From contig NZ_CP024621.1 in assembly GCF_009846525.1 (NCBI RefSeq), forward strand, positions 496,001-560,000: DNA of 64,000 nucleotides, read 5' to 3'. A program made the position numbers and the translations under genes. The stretch is from Halomonas meridiana. GTDB lineage: Bacteria; Pseudomonadota; Gammaproteobacteria; Pseudomonadales; Halomonadaceae. How positions within the stretch are numbered: the stretch's first letter is position 1; every line of letters begins with the position of its first letter. The notes beneath the pieces are model-generated. The model did not search any database, was not told the DNA's origin, and worked only from the letters and a program-made list of their open reading frames with translations. Shown in pieces: positions 45,772 to 55,476 of this stretch.

Positions 45772-46305
45772 ATGAACCCAAAAGTTGTTTTTCGCTGTTT
45801 CTTTATCAGTATCTTACTCGCCGCCCCCACGCCGCTTTTGTTGGCGGGGATCGTTCATTTAACCAATGCACCGATGGCTGATCAGTGGTTGGCCGAAGCG
45901 GCGTTTAGTGTGTATGCCGCCGTGGCCCTTGGCTGCTTTGTCATGTTGTTTGTGGGCACGTTAGCCGCAGCGGCTCTGGCACCGCCGATGGTGGTGAAAG
46001 CGGATGTGGCACGAGTAAAACCAGCACCGCGCCAGCCTCAAGCGCCTGCTCCGGTGGCGGAAGATGATGAAGAGGAAGATATCATCGACCCCAACGATGG
46101 CCGTGAAGAGGGAGAGGTCAAGTGGTTCAACACCAATAAAGGGTACGGCTTCATTACCCGCGATAACGGGGAAGACGTGTTCGTTCACTTCCGTGCGATT
46201 CGTGGCCGTGGCCCGCGCATGCTGGCAGAAGGTCAGATCGTTCGCTATCACGTCATTAAAAACGATCGCGGCCTGCAGGCCGATGACGTCAGCATTATCG
46301 AGTAA
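45772..46305 (+). CDS. Membrane-anchored cold-shock-domain protein
   Basis: 177 residues in three parts. Residues 7-29 and 43-72 are two hydrophobic helices ([39 protein letters not shown]). Residues 75-111 are a Pro/Ala then acidic linker ([14 protein letters not shown]). Residues 112-177 are a cold-shock domain with [20 protein letters not shown] (RNP1 KGYGFI) and DVFVHFRAI (RNP2). The aromatic nucleic-acid-binding residues Trp, Phe, Phe and His are kept. This would place a single-stranded RNA/DNA-binding domain on the cytoplasmic face of the inner membrane. Ordinary CspA proteins are about 70 residues and soluble. The ribosome site (AAGAGAG) is twelve bases from ATG 45772. Confidence 0.85.
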   Translation: MNPKVVFRCFFISILLAAPTPLLLAGIVHLTNAPMADQWLAEAAFSVYAAVALGCFVMLFVGTLAAAALAPPMVVKADVARVKPAPRQPQAPAPVAEDDEEEDIIDPNDGREEGEVKWFNTNKGYGFITRDNGEDVFVHFRAIRGRGPRMLAEGQIVRYHVIKNDRGLQADDVSIIE

Positions 46306-46364
46306 GCGTTCAGGCGCTGCCGCATAGGCGTAGCGCTAACGGGCGTGTCGGCGTGCCGATAGAG

Positions 46365-46392
46365 AAAACCCCCGCAACGTGCGGGGGTTTTT
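46365..46392 (+). terminator. Bidirectional rho-independent terminator
   Basis: AAAACCCCCGC-AACGT-GCGGGGGTTTT (46365-46391), an 11-bp stem with A and T tracts on either side. It separates the convergent cold-shock gene and the dap operon end, which stops five bases away. Confidence 0.92.
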
Positions 46393-46396
46393 GCGT

Positions 46397-46786
46397 TTAG
46401 CGGCCTGAGTCCGGCCATTCGATGGCGCTCTCCTGCCCGCCGGGCAGCACTTGCCAAAAGCGGTCAGGGTCATCGCCGGGGTGCCAGCCTCCCAGCGAGC
46501 AGCGGACTTCCACCTGCAGCGCTTCGGCGGCGTGCTGGGCGCACTCTTGGTCGGTGTGCCACGGCGTCTGGCTGCTGTCGAACCAGAGACTGGCAAAACC
46601 ATCGGCAGCGTTGTCCACCAGCAGCACCGGCACGCTATCGCCCTGATGTTGGCCGCGGGTTTTCCATTTCCCCTTGCCTGCCGGGCTGAGGGGCGGTGCG
46701 CTCAGAACCTCGGCCAGCCAAGCATTGACGTCATCCAGCGTGACCCGCGCCAGATACACTTCGATATCCGGAAACCGCTCCATCAT
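46397..46786 (-). CDS. Unrecognised small protein coupled to dapE
   Basis: A 129-residue soluble protein, rich in Trp (six to eight) and acidic. It starts [20 protein letters not shown] and includes [37 protein letters not shown] and [20 protein letters not shown] do not recognise the family. The DQECA..A..AL segment and the regular alpha/beta alternation suggest a compact domain. ATG 46786 overlaps the dapE TGA as ATGA, with GAGG seven bases upstream, so it is translated with dapE. It is the last gene of the dap operon before a bidirectional terminator. Confidence 0.75.
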   Translation of the reverse strand: MMERFPDIEVYLARVTLDDVNAWLAEVLSAPPLSPAGKGKWKTRGQHQGDSVPVLLVDNAADGFASLWFDSSQTPWHTDQECAQHAAEALQVEVRCSLGGWHPGDDPDRFWQVLPGGQESAIEWPDSGR

Positions 46787-47955
46787 ACGCTTACCTCATC
46801 GGTGGTCAGCAGCGCTTGCAGGGTTGCTTCGTAGATGCGGCTCAGCCCATCCAAATCGCTGGCCCGCACGCGCTCGTTCACCTTGTGAATGGTGTCATTG
46901 AGCGGTCCGAGTTCGACCACTTGGGTGCCTAGGGTGGCAATGAAACGGCCATCGGAGGTGCCGCCGCTGGTGGAGAGCTGCGGACGCTCACCGGTCACGG
47001 CTTCCACGCCACGAATCGCCGCATCCACCAGCTCCCCTTCTGCGGTCAGGAATGGCTCGCCGTTCAGGGTCCAATCAATGTGGTACTCGAGGCCGTGCTG
47101 ATCCAGAATCGCCTCGGTGCGTGAGCGCAGCTCGTCATGGGTGACTTCGGTGGAGTAGCGGAAGTTGAACACCACCTCTACCTCGCCAGGAATCACGTTG
47201 GTGGCCCCGGTACCGGCACGCATGTTCGAGATCTGAAAACTGGTCGCAGGGAAGAAGTCGTTGCCTGCATCCCAATGCTCGTTGACGAGCGCATCCAGAG
47301 CGGGCATCGCTTGGTGAATCGGGTTGCGCGCTAGGTGAGGGTAGGCCACATGGCCCTGCACGCCTTTCACATGCAGCACGCCGCCCAAAGAGCCACGGCG
47401 CCCGTTTTTGATCACGTCGCCCAGGCGAGCGGTAGACGAGGGTTCGCCCACGATGCAGTAGTCCAAGCGTTCATTGCGCTCGCGAAGGTGTTCGACCACC
47501 GCGCGGGTGCCGTCGATGGCGGGCCCCTCTTCATCGGAGGTGATCAAAAATGCGATCCGCCCCTCGTGGTCGGGGTAGCGGGCGACAAAGCGCTCCACCG
47601 CCGTCAGCATCGCTGCCAGGCTGCCCTTCATGTCCGCCGCGCCGCGCCCGCACAGCATGCCTTGGTCGTCGATACAGGGCTCGAAAGGCGGAAATTCCCA
47701 GTTGGTGTGTGGCCCGCTGGGCACCACGTCGGTGTGTCCGGCAAAGGCAATCACCGGGCCGTGATGACCGCGTACTGCCCAAAAGTTCTTCACGTCGCCA
47801 AAGGGGAGCTGCTCAATATGGAAACCGAGCGCCGTTAAGCGCTCGATCATCAGGTCCTGGCAGCCTTCATCGTCGGGTGTCACCGATGCCCGGCTAAGCA
47901 GCTCGAACGCCAGCGTCAGCGTCGGCGACAGTGAGTCAGGCTCAGTTATGGGCAT
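46783..47955 (-). CDS. dapE: Succinyl-diaminopimelate desuccinylase
   Basis: Zinc hydrolase of the succinylase branch of lysine/DAP synthesis. 390 residues (M20 fold). Metal ligands: [11 protein letters not shown] (His), [13 protein letters not shown] (Asp), [11 protein letters not shown] (catalytic Glu and ligand Glu), EPSST and the late His in [12 protein letters not shown]. The specificity loop is [16 protein letters not shown] 47955 overlaps the 3' end of dapD by 14 bases in another frame, with GAGG six bases upstream. Also supplies DAP for peptidoglycan. Confidence 0.96.
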   Translation of the reverse strand: MPITEPDSLSPTLTLAFELLSRASVTPDDEGCQDLMIERLTALGFHIEQLPFGDVKNFWAVRGHHGPVIAFAGHTDVVPSGPHTNWEFPPFEPCIDDQGMLCGRGAADMKGSLAAMLTAVERFVARYPDHEGRIAFLITSDEEGPAIDGTRAVVEHLRERNERLDYCIVGEPSSTARLGDVIKNGRRGSLGGVLHVKGVQGHVAYPHLARNPIHQAMPALDALVNEHWDAGNDFFPATSFQISNMRAGTGATNVIPGEVEVVFNFRYSTEVTHDELRSRTEAILDQHGLEYHIDWTLNGEPFLTAEGELVDAAIRGVEAVTGERPQLSTSGGTSDGRFIATLGTQVVELGPLNDTIHKVNERVRASDLDGLSRIYEATLQALLTTDEVSV

Positions 47956-48967
47956 GCAGCGCCTCGTTCAGCGCAATGGCGCTTTTATTGGTCAGGCACT
48001 CGATGCGGCCAGTCTGTGAGTTGCGGCGCAGCAGCAGGTCGTCTTGGCCTGCCAGCTCGCGGGCGGCAACGGTATTGACTTCCTGGCCCTGGTCATCCAA
48101 TAGCGTCACTTTGGAGCCTGCGGTGATGTAGAGGCCAGCTTCGACGGTGCAACGGTCACCCAGCGGAATGCCGATGCCGGCATTGGCACCAATTAGGCAG
48201 CCTTCGCCCACCTTGATGATGATGTTGCCGCCGCCCGATAGCGTGCCCATGGTCGAGCAACCGCCGCCCAGGTCAGAACCTTTGCCGACCATCACACCTG
48301 CGGAAATGCGTCCTTCGATCATGCCGGGGCCTTCGGTGCCCGCGTTGAAGTTGACGAACCCTTCATGCATGACCGTGGTGCCTTCGCCCAGGTAAGCGCC
48401 CAGACGTACGCGGGCGGTGTCGCCGATGCGGATGCCGGTGGGCACAACGTAGTCGGTCATTTTGGGGAATTTGTCCACGCAGTCGACGGACAGCGTACGG
48501 CCAGCCAGGCGTGCCTTGAGACGGCGGGCGGGCAGCTCTTCGATGTCGATGGCGCCTTCGTTGGTCCAGGCGATGTTACGCAGCAGGCCGAACATGCCGG
48601 TCAGGTCCAGGCCGTGAGGCTTCACTAAGCGATGCGACAGCAGGTGCAGCTTCAGGTACACCTCCGGGGCGGTTTGCGGCGGCTGGTCGCTCTCCAGGAA
48701 CATCGCCACCAGCGGGCGCTGGCTAGTGGCCAGCGACTCGGCCAGGGCGGCCTGCTCGGAGTGGCCTGCCGCTTCCAGCGCTTTGGCCAGGCGGGTGCAG
48801 TCTTCCGGCAGGAAGCTCACCGGGGCATTGCCTGCCGGTGCATCCAGCGCTTCTTGGGCGGCGGCGACCAGACTCGCGTCCGGATTGAGCAGCGGGGCCG
48901 GGTAGTAGATTTCCAGCCAGTCGCCCTGGGTGTTTTGGGTGCCGATTCCAAGCGCGAAGCTCAGCAT
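47942..48967 (-). CDS. dapD: Tetrahydrodipicolinate N-succinyltransferase (Pseudomonas-type DapD)
   Basis: 341 residues, the longer DapD form found in Pseudomonas rather than the 274-residue E. coli form. The C-terminal half is a left-handed beta-helix of hexapeptide repeats ([60 protein letters not shown]). The N-terminus [20 protein letters not shown] is typical. AAGGA lies upstream of ATG 48967. It overlaps dapE, forming the core of the dap operon. Confidence 0.95.
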   Translation of the reverse strand: MLSFALGIGTQNTQGDWLEIYYPAPLLNPDASLVAAAQEALDAPAGNAPVSFLPEDCTRLAKALEAAGHSEQAALAESLATSQRPLVAMFLESDQPPQTAPEVYLKLHLLSHRLVKPHGLDLTGMFGLLRNIAWTNEGAIDIEELPARRLKARLAGRTLSVDCVDKFPKMTDYVVPTGIRIGDTARVRLGAYLGEGTTVMHEGFVNFNAGTEGPGMIEGRISAGVMVGKGSDLGGGCSTMGTLSGGGNIIIKVGEGCLIGANAGIGIPLGDRCTVEAGLYITAGSKVTLLDDQGQEVNTVAARELAGQDDLLLRRNSQTGRIECLTNKSAIALNEALHAHN

Positions 48968-49024
48968 AACGCGTATTCCTTAGAGGTTAGTGAGAGAAAG
49001 TGAGTGAGAGAAGTCGAGTCCAGG

Positions 49025-49369
49025 TTAGCCGCTTAGCGTGTCATAGTCGCCGTCACGGTAGCCGATCAGGATGGTGCCGTCGTCGAGTTCCAGCAGCGGC
49101 CGCTTGAGCAGCGTCGGGTGCTGGAGCAGCAGCTGACGCGCCGAGTTGGCATCGTAATCCTTCTCTTCGTCAGAAAGATCCCGCCAGGTTTTGCTGCGCT
49201 TGTTGATTACCTCGACCAGCGGAACACGGTTCAGGATGTGTTCGAGTAGCGCCGCCGACAAGCCATCTTTACGCAGGTCGTGGGTTTTATACATCAGCGC
49301 TTTGTCGTCCAGCGCTTTGCGCGCTTTGCGGCAGGTGTCGCAGTTATGAATGATGTAGAGCGTCAGCAT
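49025..49369 (-). CDS. ArsC/Spx-family reductase-like protein (YffB-like)
   Basis: A 114-residue thioredoxin-fold protein of the Spx/MgsR/YffB group. The N-terminal CxxC is HNCDTCRKARKALD (Cys10/Cys13); YKTHDLRKDGLS, VINKRSKTWRDL and LLKRPLLELDDGTILIGYRD follow, as in YffB. True arsenate reductase activity is doubtful. AGGAGG precedes ATG 49369. Its place between the aminotransferase and dapD mirrors E. coli yffB-dapE and Pseudomonas arsC-dapD, implying an old but unexplained link to DAP synthesis. Confidence 0.88.
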   Translation of the reverse strand: MLTLYIIHNCDTCRKARKALDDKALMYKTHDLRKDGLSAALLEHILNRVPLVEVINKRSKTWRDLSDEEKDYDANSARQLLLQHPTLLKRPLLELDDGTILIGYRDGDYDTLSG

Positions 49370-49402
49370 AGAGCCTCCTGTCGTCGTCTTAGGCGGCGCG
49401 GA

Positions 49403-50599
49403 CTAGCCGCGCTCGATAAGTTGGCGAAGGCGCGTGGCCGCTTCCAAGGTCGGCTCAAGCTCCGCCACTAAGGCTAAGCGTAGCCGACCCGCGCCAGGAT
49501 TATGGCCGTTGTGGCCTGGGCGGCCCATTAAACTGCCGGGAAGCACGCTCACGTGTTGTTCGCTGAATAGCCGCTGGGTAAAGGCGATATCGTCGCCGCC
49601 CGGTACCGCAGGCCAGAGGTAGAAGCTCGCTTCGGGGGTGGGGAAGTCCATCACCGGGGCGAGTACTTCCGTCACCGCGCTGAACTTTTCCCGGTAGGCG
49701 TCGCGGTTGGCGCGCACGTGGGTTTCGTCCTGCCAGGCTGCGATGGACGCGTGCTGCAGCGGCAGCGACATGGCGCAGCCATGATAGGTGCGGTAGCGCT
49801 TGAAAGGGGCGAGTAGGCCCGCATCGCCCGCCACGAAGCCGGAGCGTAGGCCCGGTAGGTTGGAGCGCTTGGAGAGCGAGTGGAAGACCACGCAGCGGCG
49901 GTAGTCATCGCGGCCAAGCTCGGCGCAGGCCTGTAAAAGCCCGGGCGGCGGCGTGTTCTCGTCTAGGTAAAGCTCGGAGTAGCACTCGTCGGAGGCGATG
50001 ATGAAGTCGTGCTCATCGGCCAGGGCAATCAGCTGTTTGAACTCGGCCAGCGGCGTGACGGCCCCGGTCGGGTTGCCCGGCGAGCAGATAAACACGATCT
50101 GCACGTCGCGCCAAGTGTCGGCGCTGACCGCTGAAAAATCGGGGCGGAAGCCGTTTTCGGCGGTGCAGTCCAGGTAGAGCGGCTGGCCGCCTGCCAGTAG
50201 CGTCGCGCCTTCGTAAATTTGGTAGAACGGATTGGGCACGGCCACCTTGGCGGGGCGCGTGCGATCCAGCGCGGCCTGCACGAAGGCGAAGATCGCTTCG
50301 CGAGTGCCGTTCACCGGCAGTATTTGGCGTTCGGCGTCCAGCCCCGCGAGGCCAAAGCGCTGGGTCGCCCAGGCGGCGATCGTCTCGCGTAGCGCGGGCA
50401 GGCCGTTGGTGGCCGGATAGCGGGCCATGTCGAGCTGGTGGGCAATGAGAGCGTCCAGCGCGCCTTGATAGGGGGCGTGCTGAGGTTCGCCGATCGTCAG
50501 CGGAATATGCGTCAGTCCCGCCGGGGGCGTGAGTGTCGCTTTGAGGGCGGCCAGCTTTTCAAACGGATAGGGGTGTAGGGCGTTGAGATCAGGGTTCAT
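49403..50599 (-). CDS. dapC: Succinyldiaminopimelate transaminase (DapC-like aminotransferase)
   Basis: PLP class I/II aminotransferase, 398 residues, beginning MNPDLNALHPYPFEKLAALK. Motifs: IPLTIGEPQHAPY, LPVNGTREAIFAF, ICSPGNPTGAV, SDECYSELY, and the PLP lysine in HSLSKRSNLPGLRSGFVAG. The family was named DapC for the N-succinyl-DAP step, and the neighbours dapD and dapE fit. ATG 50599 is chosen by homology; the open frame begins 30 codons earlier. The ribosome site is weak. The 120-base gap to glnD holds no clear promoter. Confidence 0.88.
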   Translation of the reverse strand: MNPDLNALHPYPFEKLAALKATLTPPAGLTHIPLTIGEPQHAPYQGALDALIAHQLDMARYPATNGLPALRETIAAWATQRFGLAGLDAERQILPVNGTREAIFAFVQAALDRTRPAKVAVPNPFYQIYEGATLLAGGQPLYLDCTAENGFRPDFSAVSADTWRDVQIVFICSPGNPTGAVTPLAEFKQLIALADEHDFIIASDECYSELYLDENTPPPGLLQACAELGRDDYRRCVVFHSLSKRSNLPGLRSGFVAGDAGLLAPFKRYRTYHGCAMSLPLQHASIAAWQDETHVRANRDAYREKFSAVTEVLAPVMDFPTPEASFYLWPAVPGGDDIAFTQRLFSEQHVSVLPGSLMGRPGHNGHNPGAGRLRLALVAELEPTLEAATRLRQLIERG

Positions 50600-50721
50600 G
50601 GCGCGTCCGTTGAGAGCGTAAGGGCGGGAGCGGTAGGCAAAACCATTTATCGAACCGCCGATTATAGGCAAGCCCTGGGGCAGGCTCAAACCTAACCACC
50701 AGGGCAGGGCGACTTTATGGT

Positions 50722-53397
50722 TTAGACGCCTAGCACTTCTATCAGCCGTTCGCGAAGCTGCTGCTGGCGTTCGGGGTCGGTGAGCGGCTCGCCTGCCTTG
50801 GTGGTAATGAAGAACACGTCCTCTACCCGCTCGCCCAACGTGGCGATCTTGGCGGCCGAGAGGGCAATATCCTGCTCCATGAAGATGCGCCCTACCCGAG
50901 CCAGCAGGCCGGGGCGGTCGGGGGCGGTCAGTTCCAGCAGGGTACGCTCGTTGGCCGGGTCCTGTTCGATCACCACTTCGGTTGGCACTTTGAAGTGTTT
51001 GAGCTGGCGCGGCGTGTGTCGTGTGACGATCTCGGGGTAGTCGTCTGGGTCGTCCAGCTCTTCTACCAGGTGGCTGCGCATCTCTTCGATGCGCTCCGCG
51101 TCGCGAATCGGCTGACCGTGGCTATCCAGCACGATGAAGGTGTTGAGCGTCCAGTCGTTGTGCGACGTGGCAATGCGCGCATCGTGAATCGAGAGCCCGA
51201 GCTGTTCCATGGCGGCGGCGGTGGCGGCGAACAAGTCATCCACCGAGCGGGTGTGAATGAACACTTTGGTGCCGCCTTCGGCCATGTCGGCGGTGGGCGC
51301 GCTGATCAACACCAGCGGCAGCGGCGAGGGCTGGTGCGCCAGAATGCCTTGTGTCTGCCAGACGATCTCGCTGGGCGCGTACTGCAGGAAGTAATCTTCC
51401 CCCAGCGACTCCCACAGCTGGTCGATTTGGCCACTATCGACGCCCACCGTTTGTAGCAGCGAGCGTGCCTCAGTGCGGGTTTCGCGCACCCAGTCGTCGC
51501 GATCCGGCGGGTTTTTTAGCCCGCGCCGCAAAGCGCGTTTGGTTTCGGCGTGGAGCTGGCGCAATAGAGATGCCCGCCAGCCGTTCCATAGGGTGGGGTT
51601 GGTGGCGTTGATGTCAGCGACGGTGAGCACGTAGAGGTAGTCCAGGCGGGTCTCGTCGCGCACGATCAGTGCGAAGTCGCGGATTACGTCGGGGTCGCTG
51701 ATATCACGCTTCTGGGCAGTCATCGACATCAGCAGATGATGCTCCACCAGCCAGCTCACTAGGTTGGTGTCGTGCTGGGAAATGTGGTGGCGATGGCAGA
51801 ACTGCTCGACATCCCGCGCGCCGATTTCGGAGTGGTCGCCGCCACGGCCTTTGCCGATGTCGTGGAACAGGCCCGCAATCCACAGCAGGTCCAGCTTGGG
51901 TAACTGGTGGATGAGCGTCGCTGCCACGGGGAAGTCGCCCTTGGCCTCTGGCTTGCGGAAACCGTGCAGGAATTTCAGTAGGCGCAGGGTATGGGCATCG
52001 ACCGTGTAGATATGGAACAGGTCGTGCTGCATCAGCCCCACGGCGCGACCAAACTCCGGCAGGTACTTGCCGAGAATGCCGTAGCGGTTCATGCGTCGCA
52101 GCTGGCGAGGAACGTTCCCCGGTGCCCGCATGATGGCCATGAAGAGTCGCTGGTGGCGCGGGTCTTCCCGGTAGTGATCGTCGATTTGATGGCGATGGTC
52201 ACGAATCAGCCGAATGGTGTCGGCGCGAACCCCCTCGATCTCCGGGTGCTTGGCCATCAGCAGGAAGAGTTCCAGCATGGCCGCGGGGCGCTCGCGAAAG
52301 AGGTTGCGCGAACGTACCTGGATATAGCCGCCCTTGGTTTCGAAGCGCTCGTTGAGCTTGACGGTTTCTAGTGACTCCTTGCCGCGCAGAATCACTTCGT
52401 CAAAGTGCTGCAGCAGCATGTCGTTGAGCCCGGCAAGGGCCGTTACATGGCGATAGTAACGCTTCATGAACTGCTCGACGGCGAGCCGTTCGGGAGTGTC
52501 CTTGAAGCCGAACATCTCGGCAATGGTGCGCTGGTGATCGAACAGCAGCCGATCTTCGGCCCGGCCTGTGAGCATGTGCAGGGCGTAACGCACCTGCCAG
52601 AGAAACGCCTGGCCCTGGCTGAGAATGCGCAGCTCGGCGTCGTTCATGAAGCCGTTGGCGACGATGTCGGTGTACTGCTCGGTGCCAAAATGGCGCTTGG
52701 CCACCCAGCCAATCATCTGGATATCGCGCAGGCCGCCGGGGGAGCTTTTGAGGTTGGGCTCCAGGTGGTACTCGGAGTTGTTGTAGCGGTAGTGGCGGGC
52801 GATCTGCTCCTGCCACTTGGCCTCGAAAAAGCGGTCGGCGGGCCACAGGTTCGGCGTGCTCAAGCGTTCGCGCATTTTCTCGCGCAGGCTCTCCGGCCCG
52901 GCGATGAGGCGCGACTCCAGCAGGTTGGTGATCACTGTCACATCCGCGTCGGCTTCCCGTTCGCAGTCGTTGAGTGAGCGCACGCTGTGGCCGATCTCCA
53001 GGCCGATATCCCAGAGAAAGGTGATAAAAGCGCTCAGCGGCTCTCGGTAGGGGGTGTCGTCGTCGTGTTCGAGCAGTAGGAGGAGGTCGATGTCCGAGTG
53101 GGGATGCAGTTCACCACGCCCGTAGCCTCCCACCGCTACCAGCGCGACGCCGTCGTCGGGCCAGGCGTGCTGGGCCCAGGCAATAGCGAGAAGCTGGTCG
53201 AGATACCACGCCCGGCCGCGGACTAGGTCGCGGATATCGGCACCGGCACGAAACTGCTCGTCCAGCCGTGCCTGAATGTCCCGTAAAGCCGCTTTGAAGG
53301 GGGCGATGGGAGAGCGTGACCCGGCAAGCTCGGTGCGAAACAGATCGAGATCGTAAAGCGACGTGTCCGGCTCGAACCGGTAGTGGTGAAGAAGCAT
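50722..53397 (-). CDS. glnD: [Protein-PII] uridylyltransferase/uridylyl-removing enzyme GlnD
   Basis: Glutamine sensor that modifies PII and so controls nitrogen assimilation. 891 residues. Nucleotidyltransferase domain GGYGRGELHPHSDIDLLLL (about 78-96), the GlnE-like helical region, HD phosphohydrolase domain with LFHDIGKGRGGDHSEIGARD (about 515-534), and two C-terminal ACT domains (VFIHTRSVDDLFAATAAAME; ELTAPDRPGLLARVGRIFME). ATG 53397 overlaps the map stop as TGATG. Order map-glnD-dapC is that of Pseudomonas. Confidence 0.96.
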   Translation of the reverse strand: MLLHHYRFEPDTSLYDLDLFRTELAGSRSPIAPFKAALRDIQARLDEQFRAGADIRDLVRGRAWYLDQLLAIAWAQHAWPDDGVALVAVGGYGRGELHPHSDIDLLLLLEHDDDTPYREPLSAFITFLWDIGLEIGHSVRSLNDCEREADADVTVITNLLESRLIAGPESLREKMRERLSTPNLWPADRFFEAKWQEQIARHYRYNNSEYHLEPNLKSSPGGLRDIQMIGWVAKRHFGTEQYTDIVANGFMNDAELRILSQGQAFLWQVRYALHMLTGRAEDRLLFDHQRTIAEMFGFKDTPERLAVEQFMKRYYRHVTALAGLNDMLLQHFDEVILRGKESLETVKLNERFETKGGYIQVRSRNLFRERPAAMLELFLLMAKHPEIEGVRADTIRLIRDHRHQIDDHYREDPRHQRLFMAIMRAPGNVPRQLRRMNRYGILGKYLPEFGRAVGLMQHDLFHIYTVDAHTLRLLKFLHGFRKPEAKGDFPVAATLIHQLPKLDLLWIAGLFHDIGKGRGGDHSEIGARDVEQFCHRHHISQHDTNLVSWLVEHHLLMSMTAQKRDISDPDVIRDFALIVRDETRLDYLYVLTVADINATNPTLWNGWRASLLRQLHAETKRALRRGLKNPPDRDDWVRETRTEARSLLQTVGVDSGQIDQLWESLGEDYFLQYAPSEIVWQTQGILAHQPSPLPLVLISAPTADMAEGGTKVFIHTRSVDDLFAATAAAMEQLGLSIHDARIATSHNDWTLNTFIVLDSHGQPIRDAERIEEMRSHLVEELDDPDDYPEIVTRHTPRQLKHFKVPTEVVIEQDPANERTLLELTAPDRPGLLARVGRIFMEQDIALSAAKIATLGERVEDVFFITTKAGEPLTDPERQQQLRERLIEVLGV

Positions 53398-54188
53398 CAG
53401 CGATTCAGGAAGCTAAAGTCTTCGTCGCTGCGTGCCGTCAGCACGTCAACGCCGGTGTCGGTGACGAGCAGGGTGTGCTCCCACTGGGCCGATAGGCTGC
53501 GATCTTTCGTGACGGCGGTCCAGCCATCGCGCAGTACCTTGGTTTTGTAACCGCCCACGTTGATCATCGGCTCGATGGTGAAGCACATGCCCGCTTCCAG
53601 GCGGATGTCGGCATCGGGGGCGTAGCCGTCGTAGTGCAGAAACTGCGGGTCTTCGTGAAAGTCGGCACCAATGCCGTGGCCGCAGAAATCACGTACCACC
53701 GAGTAACCATGGGCTTCGGCGTGCTGCTGAATCACACGGGCAAGCTCAGAAAGGCGCACGCCAGGCTTGACCAGCTCGATGCTTTTATACAGGCACTCTT
53801 GGGTGATGCGGCACAGGCGTTCGCCCTGAATGGTGTCGCCCACCACGAACATCACGCTGGAGTCACCGTGGTAGCCATCGGGCGTGCGCACGGTGATGTC
53901 CAGGTTCATGATGTCGCCGTTTTTGAGCTTTTTGGCGTCATCGGGGATGCCGTGGCACACCACATGGTTGATGGAGGTACAGGTTGCTTTGGGAAAGCCG
54001 TGGTAGTTCAGCGGTGCCGGCGTCGAGCCCAGCTCGTTAACGATGTACTCGTGGCACAGGCGGTCGATCTCGCCGGTGCTGATGCCCGCTTTGACGTGGG
54101 GCGTGATCATTTCGATAACGCTGGCCGCCTGGCGACCGGCTTCGCGCATTTTCTCGATTTCAGAAGGCGTCTTGATGGGAACGTTCAT
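53397..54188 (-). CDS. map: Methionine aminopeptidase type I
   Basis: Removes N-terminal Met from nascent proteins. 263 residues, the E. coli length. Metal and catalytic residues: NHVVCHGIPDD (His), MNLDITV (Asp), GYHGDSSVMF (Asp), CGHGIGADFHEDP (His) and FTIEPMI (Glu), WEHTLLV (Glu). ATG 54188 gives MNVPIKTPSEIEKMREAGR; the 38-codon extension would cross the rpsB promoter. Divergent from rpsB, as in most gammaproteobacteria. Confidence 0.96.
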   Translation of the reverse strand: MNVPIKTPSEIEKMREAGRQAASVIEMITPHVKAGISTGEIDRLCHEYIVNELGSTPAPLNYHGFPKATCTSINHVVCHGIPDDAKKLKNGDIMNLDITVRTPDGYHGDSSVMFVVGDTIQGERLCRITQECLYKSIELVKPGVRLSELARVIQQHAEAHGYSVVRDFCGHGIGADFHEDPQFLHYDGYAPDADIRLEAGMCFTIEPMINVGGYKTKVLRDGWTAVTKDRSLSAQWEHTLLVTDTGVDVLTARSDEDFSFLNR

Positions 54189-54274
54189 GAATTCTCGATG
54201 TGGCTTCTGGGTAAGTGATGAGCGGCCAATTGCGCGTTGAAACGCGCCTGCGGCTTCATCTTGGCAATGATCTA

Positions 54275-54509
54275 TGGTATAAAGCCGCGCGCTTTCCTGC
54301 AATCGCCATCCAATGCTTCTTTACTGGCTGGCGCGGCGCGAAAGGGCAACGAGATCGCAACGCAGCACCGCTGGGTTGCACAACAGCAAGCCTTGAAAAC
54401 ACACATGCACCGGCACATGGTCCCGGGTGCCTTTAGCGACGTTCGACGACGCTACTGGTCGGATCCATGGGGTGCGTGGAGGCCTAACCCGAGTTTCAGG
54501 AGTTTTACC
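54275..54509 (+). promoter_or_regulatory. Candidate rpsB promoter and 5' leader
   Basis: Extended -10 TGGTATAAA (54275-54283), with TTCATC at 17-base spacing as a weak -35. The transcript would have a leader of about 220 bases before rpsB. In E. coli the S2 protein represses its own leader, and this long non-coding leader is a candidate for the same control. I see no gene in 54189-54509. Confidence 0.5.
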
Positions 54510-55262
54510 ATGTCTCACGTCAATATGCGTGACCTGCTGAAAGCAGGTGCTCACTTCGGTCACCAAACCAAGTACTGGAATCCGAAGATGGGTAAATTCA
54601 TCTTCGGCGCGCGCAACAAGATTCACATCATCAACCTCGAGCACACCCTGCCGGCGCTGAACGAAGCGATCGACGTGGTCGAGAAGATGGCGGCATCCAA
54701 CAACAAAATTCTGTTTGTTGGCACCAAGCGCAGCGCTAGCAAGATCATCAAAGAAGAAGCGAATCGCGTTGGCCAGCCGTTCGTCAACCATCGCTGGTTG
54801 GGCGGCATGCTGACCAACTTCAAGACCATTCGTCAGTCCATCAAGCGTCTGCGTGACCTGGAAGTCATGCGCGAAGACGGCACCTTCGAGAAGCTGACCA
54901 AGAAAGAAGTCTTGATGGCAACGCGTGAGCAAGAGAAGCTTGAGCGTTCTATCGGCGGTATCAAGAACATGGGCGGCCTGCCGGACGCACTGTTCGTTAT
55001 CGACGTTGACCACGAGCGCATCGCGATCAACGAAGCCAACAAGCTGGGTATCCCGGTCATTGGCGTGGTAGATACCAACTCCAACCCGGATGGCGTTGAT
55101 TACGTGATCCCGGGTAACGATGACTCCATTCGTGCCATCCAGATCTACGTGAAGGCGATTGCCGACGCGTGTGGCCGTGCGAAAGAAGGTCGTCCGGACG
55201 AGTTCGTCGAAGTGACTGAAGAAGAAGCCGCTTCTGCCGACACAAACGCTGCCGCCGAGTAA
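54510..55262 (+). CDS. rpsB: 30S ribosomal protein S2
   Basis: 250 residues. Begins [20 protein letters not shown] and contains [54 protein letters not shown] and [25 protein letters not shown] lies seven bases before ATG 54510; the open frame starting at 54237 is leader sequence. An acidic C-terminal tail ([14 protein letters not shown]) is present. First gene of rpsB-tsf, with an intergenic terminator after it. Confidence 0.97.
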   Translation: MSHVNMRDLLKAGAHFGHQTKYWNPKMGKFIFGARNKIHIINLEHTLPALNEAIDVVEKMAASNNKILFVGTKRSASKIIKEEANRVGQPFVNHRWLGGMLTNFKTIRQSIKRLRDLEVMREDGTFEKLTKKEVLMATREQEKLERSIGGIKNMGGLPDALFVIDVDHERIAINEANKLGIPVIGVVDTNSNPDGVDYVIPGNDDSIRAIQIYVKAIADACGRAKEGRPDEFVEVTEEEAASADTNAAAE

Positions 55263-55307
55263 GGCGACAGGGGTGCGGCGGGCAGGTTGAGCCGCATCGT
55301 GTTAAGA

Positions 55308-55331
55308 GGGGGCCTTATGCCCCCTTTTTCC
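55308..55331 (+). terminator. Terminator/attenuator between rpsB and tsf
   Basis: AGGGGGC-CTTAT-GCCCCCT, a perfect 7-bp stem followed by TTTTT. E. coli also has a partial terminator here, allowing more S2 than read-through. A TATACT at 55422-55427 could be the -10 of a second promoter for tsf, but its -35 is poor. Confidence 0.85.
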
Positions 55332-55476
55332 CGCTTTGGGTTCGCCCTGGCGGGCCGATCACGCCGGATCAATGCCGGCAAGCGCTCTGCACAGTGATAC
55401 GCAACGGTCATTTATCGTGCTTATACTCTGTAGCGCGTTTAACTCTCAGTTAGAACCATTTCCGAGGTGAAATCTC

